A stretch of DNA of 64,000 nt from Acholoe squamosa (Eukaryota > Annelida > Polychaeta > Phyllodocida > Polynoidae), in NCBI GenBank assembly GCA_949317995.1, contig OX439037.1, positions 18,526,324 through 18,590,323 on the forward strand, given 5' to 3'. The notes under the pieces were generated by a model. The model was not told where the DNA came from, did not search any database, and saw nothing but the letters and a program-made list of their open reading frames with translations. This document shows, one piece after another, positions 38,968-49,500 of the stretch. The translations under genes were made by a program, and so were the position numbers. Every line of letters begins with the position of its first letter. The first letter of the stretch is position 1.

Positions 38968-39929
38968 ACTCACTTACGATTAAAGACCTAATGAGTCTTT
39001 GCTCTTCAAAGCTAAATATTGTAATGTTACTAACTCATGCGCCACACAAAACTGTGATTATTAGTCCAAAAGAGATGAAGAGTGATCCATCAGTACCTCA
39101 TACATTACTATTTAAAGCGAAACATGTGTTAACCTGTTGATTATCATCAAATGTAAATAATTTCATCCCTGTTCATATTGTTCATAGAAATGTTCTTAAA
39201 GTGGCAGGCAGGTAAATTGAAAATATAATGCAGCAATGTAAATTGCTGATAACTCGAAAAGTGAAAAGCCTGTGATCGGCTCCCATGAGTTGTGCACTCA
39301 CCCTGTTGCACCAGCACTCCCTCACCCAGGTTATTTGCACCACCAAGCCACTATTCGCATAACTGCTGCCAAAACTGTACTATCTGCACCACATTGCCAA
39401 AAAAAGCAGGAAAGTTGATACATAAAATCATATACCTTCACCATTGGAGGCAAAAAGCTTCTTATGGCTGCCAACCAACTAAGTCTATACAATATTGACA
39501 ATTTCTCAAAATTTACAAAACTTTGTAATGAAATACCTTTTCCTGCAAGACCCCTACATCTCCTTCTTTAATAACACTACAAGTTCATTCAGTAATTCTG
39601 CCTCTTATGTACAAAATTTCCATCTTTTTCTAAACTTATTTGTACCACCAAAATGACTGAAAGTGCAGGGCCCCAGGGTGTCTCCTTATAACTCGCTTTT
39701 CGAGTTAATGACTATAATATATGTGATTAGAATTATATTGTACTAGAGATTTCTTGAAATCATACACAAACACAAGCTTTGTAAACCCATAGAAACACCA
39801 TTGGATATGCTATATAGTAATTTACTGGAATTACCGACATACCAACATGATGCCAATATGCTTTTTGTGAAACTGTTTTTATATCTATTCCAGGAAACAA
39901 ATGTATCCAATCTTGTATATACTCCCGCA

Positions 39930-41060
39930 CCAAAATGCAGTAGAAAATCAGTATTTAAACAGTAGAAAAACAGTGTGGTGTGACAGTAGTCATTCAGTGT
40001 GAAAGCAGCATCAGAAACAGTACCATATCAGCATCTACTGGCATTCTACTGCTCAGCACACAGAACATGGCAGCGCTGGTTCAGTAGCAGAACAGTAGTA
40101 TTAGCAGCATGCAAGCAGTATTGAATCAGTTGTCCCAATTATGTAAATGAGATGGCAGCATTTAAACAGTATCTACTTATTTAATGCTGCATGACCATAT
40201 ATGGGGTTGGGGCAGTGTTCAATCAGCGCTACTGCATAACTGCTGCTATAGCAGTAGGTGAGCAGTAGATCATACTGAAAACTACTGCTGGGGGCAGGTA
40301 GAAGCATAAAAGGAGCAGCCGCTGCTTTAGTACTGGCACTACCAATGCCTTTCTAGGTGGTCCTTGCTAGATTTGAACTTGTGATCTTCTGATTACTGTA
40401 CCAACGCATTAGCCCCCTGAGCCACCACCCCATCAGATATGTGGAGCTGTCATTACTCCCTAGTAGTGCATGCAACTCATATAGGAGGGGAGCAGTATTG
40501 ATTCAGTAGTACTGGGTAACTTCTATCATAGCAAGAAGGTAAGAGTAGGCATGTCTGATAAAGTACTGCTATAGTAGAATGCCTTGCATTTTATTGATGT
40601 TAAGGTGATAAGACAGCAGCTTTGTAATTATCAATGATACATGTATACTATGTAAAAAAAGTGGCATGATGGTGACCAAAATAATACTTGATGATACTGT
40701 TCACAACCATACTGACATTCACACTATGGACTGTCTCAGAAGCATCAGGTCAGTAGCCCAATAAATAATCGATGAATGGACAGGGCGATACCAGTAGATA
40801 GTCAGTATACTACTGCATCTATGCTGCTGCACAGAGTGTGACATTTTTGGTATCTATTAAGATTCAGTTGAGAGTGAGTAGACTACTGATTCTTGCCTGA
40901 AAATGCAGTGCATACTCAGTTGATAGTCAGTACACTACTGAGCCTATACTGAAAATGCAGTGTAGAGTCAGCTGTTTTGGAAGTATTTCAGCAGTACCTA
41001 CTGCAAAATGCAGTTGTTGATCAGCATATTCTCAGTAGCTACTGATAGGAGAAGTAGATA
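39930..41060. repeat. CAGTA-rich cryptic repeat region
   Basis: Words such as CAGTAG, CAGTA, TACTG and CTACTG occur dozens of times at irregular spacing over 1.1 kb, with the tRNA-like head inside. No clear unit length. Confidence 0.6.
40356..40429 (-). mobile_element. tRNA-like SINE head
   Basis: On the minus strand: GGTGGT acceptor start, A-box-like TGGCTCAGGGGG, B-box-like AAGTTCAAATC, and closing ACCACC. The anticodon arm is decayed (position near Thr AGT). This is the usual form of a tRNA-derived SINE 5' region rather than a working tRNA. It sits in the CAGTA-rich stretch 39930-41060. Confidence 0.55.
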
Positions 41061-41192
41061 CTGCCTTCTGGTCCGGGCTGTCTTCATATTGTAAGAGAAA
41101 ATTGCCATGTGTAGTTACAATAAATGCCTATTTTATAGGACATAAAAAAAATGTTAATGTCAGCTGAAGGTTAAATACAGGCAGCACTAAGG

Positions 41193-41373
41193 AGTGAGTG
41201 AGTAATAGATGTTTAACGCCATTTCGACAGCTAAGGTCATATTCATGGCGAGAAAGACATTACACAATTTCACAGAGGAATGTGTCAGTGCCCGTGCATA
41301 TGTGCACCACACACATCCTGAGGGGATAGGAAAGATGAGAAGTAGACCCTTTTAAGTGGGCTAGGGAAGCCCG
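41193..41373 (-). mobile_element. SINE family S1, copy 5, inside a minisatellite
   Basis: Full-length copy inserted in the degenerate start of the 44-bp tandem array. Target duplication GGCAGCACTAAGG (41180-41192 and 41374-41386). Confidence 0.93.
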
Positions 41374-41385
41374 GGCAGCACTAAG

Positions 41386-41990
41386 GTTACACCAATGTCA
41401 GCTGATGGTTCTAGACAGGCAGCACTAAGATTATGTAAATGTCAGCTGAAGGCCACGGACAGGCAGCACCAAGGTTGTGTCAATTTCAGCTGAATGTTAG
41501 AGACAGACAGTACTTAAGTTATGCCAATATCAGCTGAACGTTACCGACAGACAGCACCTAAGTTATGCCAATGTCAGCTGAACGTTACCGACAGGCAGCA
41601 CCTAAGTTATGCCAATGTCAGCTGAACGTTACAGACAGACAGCACCTAAGTTATGCCAATGTCAGCTGAACGTTACAGACAGACAGCACCTAAGTTATGC
41701 CAATGTCAGCTGAACGTTACAGACAGACAGCACCTAAGTTATGCCAATGTCAGCTGAACGTTACAGACAGACAGCACCTAAGTTATGCCAATGTCAGTTG
41801 AACGTTACCGACAGACAGCACCTAAGTTATGCCAATGTCAGTTGAACGTTACCGACAGACAGCACCTAAGTTATGCCAATGTCAGCTGAACGTTACAGAC
41901 AGGCAGCACCTAAGTTATACCAATGTCAGCTGAATGCCACAGGTAAACTGCGCTATGATTATGTCAACGTCAGGCCAGACAGGCATCAAT
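41386..41990. repeat. 44-bp minisatellite
   Basis: Unit CACCTAAGTTATGCCAATGT + CAGCTGAACGTTACAGACAGACAG. About 9 regular units (41520-41930) with degenerate ones on both sides. Further old units occur at 37735-37850, 38140-38195 and 41148-41192, so the array was once longer and was split by insertions. Confidence 0.92.
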
Positions 41991-43249
41991 TAGGTAATGT
42001 CAGCTGAAAGATAGAGAATCATAGTTGTAGCTTTGTCAGCTGAGGACTGCAGACCTTTCCATGGCCAAAAAATCTTCTTCCGTGACAATATCCTCCTGAC
42101 ACATGACATTTTGAAGACATTTTTCGATCGGCTTTTAGTGTCCCCATGATTTTCTCTTACTTTCTCTCACCGTGAAACTGCCATGTCCCATTCTACTAAG
42201 TGTAATAGCAACTGAAGATAACATTTGGAGCAGTTGATTCAACTTCCATCATTCACATCTGCCACAGATGAAGAAACTCCCCTCTAGTCAGCATCATGGG
42301 CATTACTGCCAAATGACATCGTCTGCTGCAAACAATAATTGTTAAATGTCGTCTGCTGAGGTGATTACTGTGACTGATGGCTCCCTCAGGGCTGGTTAGC
42401 TAACCCTTCACTCACAGCATGATGCCTTGATATCCAATGCATCATGTCCATTGCTAGTTACGATGTAGGAATGCATCCATGCACTAGGCAGCCCATGGGT
42501 AATGACTGGATGGTCGGCTTGATGCTTCATTGCAGTGCACTGCATTGATGTGACCATAGGCATGGAACTGTTGGTGTCATGCGGCCTGCCATTTGCCATC
42601 ATGATGCACCCCTGCATCATGACAAGTAACACACTGGCATTGCATAGTGCCAACATTTCAGGAGTGTTTTAACGTCATAGGGTCGCATGATGCATGAATG
42701 TAGCACTTGCGAGTTACTCGCCAATGCAACATTGGTGAAACGACTAAAGGGTGCAATCTATTTAACCAGTCAAAGGAAACACTGTGCCGCCCTTACAGGG
42801 TTAGAGTTGTTGCAGCTGTCACAGTGTGCTGTCACTTACTGAAGACTGTTTTATAAACATGATGTACGAGCTAAGACCATAAAGGTGAAGCAGACTAAGA
42901 AAGCCATCATTTTTTTTTTATAATACTCTTCATTGATCAATCCACCACATGCTGTAGTGATAATAAATGTTGATCAATTTATGTGGCTTGAAAATTTCAT
43001 TTTGCATCTTATATTTAAAAAAAAAAAATAAATAAATATACACACACATATATATACACACACACATATACAAACACATACATACAATGATCGATGAGTT
43101 CATGTTTTCAATATCTAAGGATAATATGCCAGTTGCATGTTCATCCTTTATAGATGATCCATAGATCTAGTAGACACAAGAACCAAGAGGGACAAAAGAA
43201 GCCATTTGGTCCACAACACAGTGATTCTTTTTGAGTGACTGCAGTTTGA

Positions 43250-43656
43250 GAAAATTCAACGATGTGCATTGGCACAGAGTGCTCAGGGTCAATTTTCCCG
43301 CGTTTTTTGAAAGGCGTCCGAACCGTCTCACTTTTAGACGCTGTTTTTGAGACAAATACCGCGTAGGTTCAAAGAGAGAAAAGTCCAGCCCAGAGGTAAA
43401 CCTATGGAGGACTGGATTGGTGAAAATATTTTTATGAAATGACTTTTTTCTTTCTTTAATTTTTTATGAACTCATGGATGGATTTTTGAATTTTTTTCTT
43501 TACTGTAAGTAAAGACTGATATATGAACTACTAATTTTATTTATTTACATGCTTTATTTCTTGTAGAAAATTGAGATTGAAAATTGTATAACTGACTTTT
43601 TGCCAATGCCACCACCTACCCCGTGGTATAGACTCAGGGTGGTCCCTGAGCCAATG
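43250..43656. repeat. 400-bp dispersed repeat, copy 2
   Basis: Same as 14958-15362 but interrupted at its end by SINE copy 6 (43657-43837). Confidence 0.88.
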
Positions 43657-43837
43657 TTGGGCTTCCCTAGCCCACTTAAAAGGGTCTATATCTCCTCTTT
43701 CCTATCCCCTCGGATGTGTGTGGTGCACATATGCGCGGGCACCAACACATTCCTCTGTGAAATTGGTAATATAGTTCTCGCCATGAATATGACCTTAGCT
43801 GTTGAAATGGCGTTAAACATCTATTACTCACTCACCC
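43657..43837 (+). mobile_element. SINE family S1, copy 6, nested in another repeat
   Basis: Target duplication CCCTGAGCCAATG (43644-43656 and 43838-43850). It interrupts the 400-bp repeat at 43250. The other copy of that repeat (14958-15362) shows the corresponding unoccupied sequence CCCTGAGCCAACAATG. Confidence 0.93.
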
Positions 43838-44412
43838 CCCTGAGCCAATGAGAAAAGATGAGGCCCAATTAGGTAATCTAGGAAGCGTTACAAAAACAGG
43901 AGTATCCAGTTTATAGTGGGTAGGGCAAGTCTACCTGATTTTAATCACACAATGTCACCTGTACTCAAGAAATATTCACCACCAAGCCACATAAAAAGAT
44001 GTATCCTCTACATGATAGAGTGAGTTTATCCAATTGATATACTCTTGTAGTTATCAAATAAAAGGCGGTAAAACTAGGAAGAAGAGCAAGTCAATAAGTG
44101 AAATGTAAATCAGTCTTCAATGATCAATGAGTCCAGTTGACTCATTGATGCTAGGAATGAAAAGAAAAACGATTTATAAACCTGGTGAGATTATAAATTC
44201 CACAATTGTAATCAGGCATGGATTCACATTTAAATTCTAAACTGTTATGTATAGGTAGGTACATGAGTATTTCATTATCTTGTTTTGTATTAATTTCTAT
44301 CTGACTGCTTCTAACCTTTAGCACCTGGGTTATATTACACCGATGGAGTATTAGATGTTACTTAATACCCCGGTTGTACGGAGTAAGGAGTCTATAGATA
44401 CATGTGGTTGTA

Positions 44413-44594
44413 GGGCTTCCCTAGCCCACTTAAAAGGGTCTACTTCTCCTCTTTCCTATCCCCTCGGATGTGTGTGGTGCACATATGCGCGGGCACCGAC
44501 ACATTCCTCTGTGAACTTGTATAATGTCGTTCTCGCCATGAATATGACCTTAGATGTCGAAATGGCGTTAAACATCTATTACTCACTCTTACTC
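44413..44594 (+). mobile_element. SINE family S1, copy 7
   Basis: Full-length copy, head missing its first G. Target duplication ACATGTGGTTGTA / ACATGTGGTTATA (44400-44412 and 44595-44607). Confidence 0.92.
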
Positions 44595-45618
44595 ACATGT
44601 GGTTATATTAATGTCGATACATTTACACAATATGACCCTTGATATGTGCAGCAGTAGCACTGGTTCTGTAAATATTAACACCTATAATGATATGTCTAAA
44701 TATCAATACCTGTTATAGTAGGTATTTCCCTTGGAGCCCTCCTAATATACTAATTAATGTAATATGAAACCATCGGGGTTCAGGTTGACAAGTGTCACAA
44801 ATATCGGGATGATAAATCGCTTGATAATTTCAATGATTTTCCGCATGGATCTATTTTGAAAAATTATTTCATTTCAAATTTTCAGGAGAATGAGATCAGA
44901 TAGTGTAGGTTGGAAACAATTAGTTAGATAGTCTATAATCCTATAAATTGCCCTAGAGTAACTAATGACTTTCTATAACTGTATCGTCCAGTAGAATAAC
45001 GTTTGCTACTACATGTAGAATGGAGTTATTAGCTATCATAGTGTTTATTCATCAAGATATCTCCACGGCTGCCATTAATATAGCTGCTACTTTAAATGTA
45101 ATATGTATATCTATAAGCCCTAATTCCATCATTCAGCCACGAGTTACCTTAATATGGTATTAATTTCCGAGTTTAAATTAGCTCACTGAGTTAGTTGTTT
45201 AATGGTTGATGGTCTCCATCTCCTTATTTCCGGGACGCCTGGTCAGGAGGCAGCCATTGATTTACACCAGGCATCTCATGGCCCTTAATTCATCCAAGGG
45301 AATGGTTCTATTAACGGTAGCAGTATGATATTCTAGTATCAAATTCAACTGGAAGGGTTGCTAAAAATATAACTAATGTAGTGTTAGCTTATTATCAATT
45401 CACTTAATCTTATTTCATCGTTACAAGTATCTAGTTCTAGCAAGTGACTTGCTCTTGTTTCAATAAGGAATCAGAATAATAACACTGAGGGATTGACACT
45501 TCTGAAACAATGGCCGCTGTATGAACCCCACACTATTTCAGGTTGAAACTATAGATGATAATATAACCTACCAGAATTCACACAATTAATCATTCTCTAT
45601 AGTTCAAGGAGAGAACTA

Positions 45619-45716
45619 CAGTAATACTTGTTTAATGTCATTTCAACAGCTTAGATCGCATTCAGGGTAAGAAATCTACATCAACTGAAGTTTTAAAATG
45701 GCCTAGGGGAAGCCCA
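45619..45716 (-). mobile_element. SINE family S1, degenerate copy
   Basis: An old copy with a large internal deletion. The tail (TTTAATGTCATTTCAACAGC) and the head end (GGCCTAGGGGAAGCCC) are still visible. Confidence 0.6.
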
Positions 45717-48210
45717 TGTCACTACATGTATACAACTAATAACTATGCATAGGCGACCGTTTAGTCCACTTGAATAACTTTCTAACTATTAATCTGACAA
45801 TCGTGGTGTTGGCTGGTGGACATAGATATATTTATACCATCATCATTCCAGACTATGCCTTTTATTCCTCACCATCCTTCCCACTTGGTACACAAAGACC
45901 AAAATCCATGCAGGTAGCCTGTATTCCTTGCACAAATAGACAGCACTTTGCCAATATATATCAAGCCATTTCCTACCTATTAATCTGGTTTTCTACCTAT
46001 AATTGGACGCCTGGGATTGGACACAATTTATTCTAGTCTGCATCTCCTTCCTTTTCTGACATTATTCTTGCTTATCACCAAATCAATTTTTAACAACAAA
46101 CCATGTCCACCGTCCTTTCTACTTCCGCTTCACAAATAGGGAAATACTTCATCTACAAATTAATCCTATAAGGACCGCATGATGCCTCCAGGTCCATGTT
46201 CCTTTGTCATCATGTGCTGGAGAGAAGACTTACGAGCACGGTATTGGTGCATCATGCTAACCCTTTGTCTCTCTGACATACATGGATCATTTGGTCTAAA
46301 TCTCAATCATGAGGAGGTTCCCTATATAAGCCTATATAAAAATATTGCAGGCCCCTCCCAACCGAGACCCCTGCCCCCCCCCCCCAATGAAAATTTGCTT
46401 CCTACGCCCCTGGTGTATCGTATAAACTTGATTTCTATTTGATATATTTGGTTGAAACGAATAACTTACGTAACTACAGGTATAATCTTTTGATAAATAA
46501 AACTTTTTCAAACTCAAAAACTCCAATCAAACTCTCTGGGCATGTATACATTCTGAAGGGCCAACATAATGCATGAATCCAGCTCTGGTGACCAATGCTC
46601 ATTATGCATTAATTACATCATGCGGCCATTAGAATGTTATACCAGCTCATTACTCCACATTCAATACTACTGCAATGTCTGCTTACTAGCGCCCTCCCTT
46701 TTTTTACCCCCTCCTACTACAATGTGGGACCTTTTTGATATTCTGATCTCGCTCATCTAAGAGGCTTTACCCACATTACTTAGCTCTAAAGAAGACAAGA
46801 TCGATATGACCGCCTCCAGCAAGCAGACATCTTTTGTCAATACAATGCTTTCAATAGCAATGTGGTTATAATATACATGTACAACGTTTGTAGGCTATAG
46901 TTATTCTGAGGCAAGGTGGAAAGAGGAATTTAAACTCTGGGTTTCAAATCTGTCGCAAAGATGTCACTCTCCGAAAACACTCTCGGTCCAGATTTCATCT
47001 ATATCAGTCACATACATTAGTACGTGTATAGGACTACAGAAATTGTCAGTGGTCCAAGAAAAGGATACTTTTTTTTTACCTAGTGAAGTCTATACCTTCG
47101 CAACAATGGCAAATAATGTCTATCTAGATAGCAAATGTTCTTTTTTTATCGGTACTACAATCTACACTATTTTCATTAGTACAGGATAATACTAAGGCCC
47201 AAGGAATATTATTCATGAGAGGGATAAGTGGATGAAATATGTACTTAAAATAAATTATTCTTGTTACTACGCTGTAGAACTTGTGATATTATATAGCACT
47301 ATAATCTCATAGATTATTGAGGTGTGTCCTCTATTAATAGTGCCTTGTCTAGTATTACTTTCCTCAAGTGCGATGCTTGATCCAGAGAAAACACTCCTAT
47401 TTCACAAGTTAACACGATATGGGTATGATGCCTTCAGGTTTATATTCCTTAATAGTCCCCAAAATAACGCTATAGCGTATCATTAACTAGCACTACATTG
47501 GTGTATCATGCTGACTCGCTGGAGGTATCAACCACACAGGATCGACAGCAGACATCAATGCAGGGTGGCAAGTAGACTTGTCAAGGCTGCATTCATTCAT
47601 CATGACGACCAAAAGGTAAATAGACAAGAGTTCCACTAATTAAGTAATTATGTAAAGGTAACCAAAAATCATTTTTGCTATGGGGTTCGAGACTATTTCA
47701 GTGACGTCAGAGTGGACAATGGCGTCATAGTGAAAGGGATGTGTTTCCTCACGCTCTTGTAAAGAATATTGTTCCCCACATGAAATAAAATGAACTAATG
47801 CATCACACAACTCTCAAAGACTAACAAGGTGGATATTTTCCTACTATGTGGGAGGAACGGTAGAATTTGCTTGTGCAACACCTTTAGAGACATCTCATAT
47901 TGATCGTTGAAACAAACGAAAACTAAAATTCTTTGCTGACTGAGAGTACCTTTCCAGGTTTTTTTTTTCTTCTTTTAGAATTACCTCGTTCAAAAGGGAT
48001 AAAATTGCCCCACCGCCCACACTAAGAATTAAGAAAAGTAGCATATTTGTAATCATGTTAAGGGAAATATGATACCATCATTCAGATAGGAAAGTTGGTC
48101 ACCATGGTGCATTTAAAACAGCACAGAGAAGTACGCGTTGTCATGGCCAAACACATGCTCATTTCTTTTTGATTTACGTCACCGTGGGCCTCTATGATCA
48201 CCTATACAAG

Positions 48211-48431
48211 TGTAGGGGACCAGAAATCCCCGTACCTGGTAGATTGACCCTGAGGGGCCAGTTACCTGGTAATCACTGCTCCCCTAGTATGTATCATACC
48301 GATCCAGGTGTAGTTGGAAGGTGGAAATATCAGGCAAGGGATCATGGTGTAATGGTTAGCATGCTGGAATGTCATGCCAGAGATCTGGGTTCAAGTCCTG
48401 GTGATCCTAGATATTTTCACCATCCTCTACA
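48211..48431 (+). repeat. 5' LTR of the TRIM-like element
   Basis: 221 bp, starting TGTAG and ending CTACA (inverted 5-bp ends as in LTRs). The first part (48213-48286) is a 74-nt block closed by the 7-bp stem TAGGGGA/TCCCCTA with internal repeats of ACCTGGTA. The second part is the tRNA-like gene. A TTTT run at 48414-48417 follows the tRNA by a few bases and would stop RNA polymerase III. Confidence 0.85.
48338..48409 (+). tRNA. tRNA-Asp(GTC)-like gene in the 5' LTR
   Basis: 72 nt fold as a cloverleaf: acceptor GGGATCA/TGATCCT (first pair G.U), D stem GTGT/GCAT, anticodon stem CTGGA/GCCAG with one mismatch at the loop end, a 7-nt loop ATGTCAT with U33 and anticodon GTC, and T stem CTGGG/CCTGG containing two wobble pairs. 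A box TGGTGTAATGG and B box GGTTCAAGTCC fit the RNA polymerase III promoter. The discriminator is A, not the G usual for tRNA-Asp, and the acceptor differs from ordinary animal tRNA-Asp, so a role in translation is doubtful. It is more likely a domesticated promoter, a primer, or both. Confidence 0.7.
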
Positions 48432-48432
48432 C

Positions 48433-48446
48433 TGGTAGGATCACCG
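48433..48446 (+). other. primer-binding site complementary to the LTR-encoded tRNA
   Basis: TGGTAGGATCACCG starts one base after the 5' LTR. Its complement is CGGTGATCCTA followed by CCA. That is the last 11 bases of the tRNA-like gene of the 3' LTR (10 for the 5' LTR copy) plus the CCA that is added after transcription and is not encoded in the LTR. The match is 14 of 14 with the 3' LTR copy, then diverges. Confidence 0.75.
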
Positions 48447-48649
48447 AGCCGGTCCTCGCGCGACTTAATAGGAAGATCGGGGGAACTCGGTGCCTGGGCC
48501 GGTATGATACAGATATGCTTCGACCCTGCCAGTACTATGTACTGGTAGGTCAACTGGGAATCAGGAGTGCCTCAACACTGCTTGATAAAGCCCAACCAAT
48601 CTGGTTGGGAGGAATGCTTGATGCTGGTTGGCCATGGTTGAAGCTGGTT

Positions 48650-48657
48650 GGGAGGAG
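48650..48657 (+). other. polypurine tract of the TRIM-like element
   Basis: GGGAGGAG lies directly against the TG of the 3' LTR, the normal position of the plus-strand primer of LTR retroelements. It is short but ends exactly at the LTR boundary. Confidence 0.7.
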
Positions 48658-48878
48658 TGTAGGGGACCAGATATCCCCGTACCTGGTAGATTGACCCTCA
48701 GGGGCCAGTTACCTGGTAATCACTGCTCCCCTAGTATGTATCATACCGATCCAGGTGTAGTTGGAAGGTGGAAATATCAGGCAAGGGATCATGGTGTTAT
48801 GGTTAGCATGCTGGAATGTCATGCCAGAGATCCGGGTTCAAGTCCCGGTGATCCTAGATATTTTCACCGTCCTCTACA
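48658..48878 (+). repeat. 3' LTR of the TRIM-like element
   Basis: 221 bp, same length as the 5' LTR with six substitutions and no indel. Three of the six lie in the tRNA-like gene: one in the D loop and two in the T stem. The two stem changes turn G-C pairs here into G.U pairs in the other copy, so pairing is kept. Confidence 0.85.
48785..48856 (+). tRNA. tRNA-Asp(GTC)-like gene in the 3' LTR
   Basis: The better preserved copy: the T stem CCGGG/CCCGG is fully Watson-Crick; the other stems and the GTC anticodon are as in the 5' copy. A TTTT terminator lies at 48861-48864. Same doubts about translation apply (A discriminator, atypical acceptor stem). Confidence 0.72.
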
Positions 48879-49371
48879 CAAGGAAGCCAAGATTTAAAGG
48901 GAAACAGTACCCTATATTCATGACATCGTATTTCGATAGCCTTTTTATCAAATAAAAACAATCTGGCATTGTTATTTAGATAGGTATCACTATAGAGGAG
49001 AGCAGCAGGTTTGTGTGGTGAATCTGATGACGTCACAATTGGGCTAAATACTACCATCTAATGCTTGCACAGCATTGTTCACCTACAATCAGATAATGTT
49101 TGTAGCATTTCACTGGCACAATTTGTCTATTTTCTTTGAGATATATTACAAGATAACCCTACCGAAGGTTCTGGTATAAGATCATGATGATGTATAATTC
49201 ATTATTCTTATTATAATACATTTTATCATGCCCTCCATGCATAAACAATGCTACAACTGATGCATTTAGCCCAACTGTAACATCATCAGCTGCACTGCAT
49301 TAACCTGCTGCCAAGGAGCTTAGACACAGTAGGAGGGGTCACTGAGAGTATAGTCTATGGGTAGACTGTGA

Positions 49372-49500
49372 CAGGCCACCCCCTCTACCCCCCCTTGAAA
49401 CTAAGCTACCTTGTGGCTTCAGTGTATATTTCTATAGAGGATTTGGTGGTTTATGGAGCTGTGGTATTCCTTTATCAGGGTGATACCAAAGGGGAAGAAG
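49372..49500. repeat. dispersed repeat, copy 1
   Basis: CCACCCCCTCTACCCCCC, then AAGCTACCTT, GGTGGTTTATGGAG and TTTATCAGGGTGATA occur in the same order at 59107-59225. Confidence 0.75.

Larger units (their letters stand above)
48207..48882 (+). mobile_element. TRIM-like LTR element with tRNA genes in its LTRs
   Basis: The element is 668 bp long and flanked by the 4-bp duplication CAAG (48207-48210 and 48879-48882). Two direct repeats of exactly 221 bp, each TGTAGGGGAC...CTCTACA, differ at six positions, all substitutions (about 97% identical). They bracket a 226-bp internal part with no coding capacity. One base after the first repeat is TGGTAGGATCACCG, a primer-binding-site-like sequence. 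Immediately before the second repeat is GGGAGGAG, a polypurine tract. This is the full architecture of a terminal-repeat retrotransposon in miniature, which would depend on proteins from an autonomous LTR element. Each LTR carries a tRNA-like gene in sense. The internal part has a perfect 7-bp hairpin (CCAGTAC/GTACTGG, about 48528-48544) and a CACCGAG/CTCGGTG pairing, possible packaging structures. An alternative is a tandem SINE duplication, but that would not explain TG/CA ends, PBS, PPT and the 4-bp duplication together. Confidence 0.85.

Noticed and set aside
48785..48856. Ordinary host tRNA-Asp gene
   Set aside because: It lies within an LTR, has an A discriminator and an acceptor stem unlike animal tRNA-Asp. 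I keep it as tRNA-like, not as a translation tRNA.
48374..48897. Open frames of 89-106 codons around 48.2-48.9 kb
   Set aside because: They run through LTRs and the tRNA-like genes; the two similar frames only reflect the LTR duplication.
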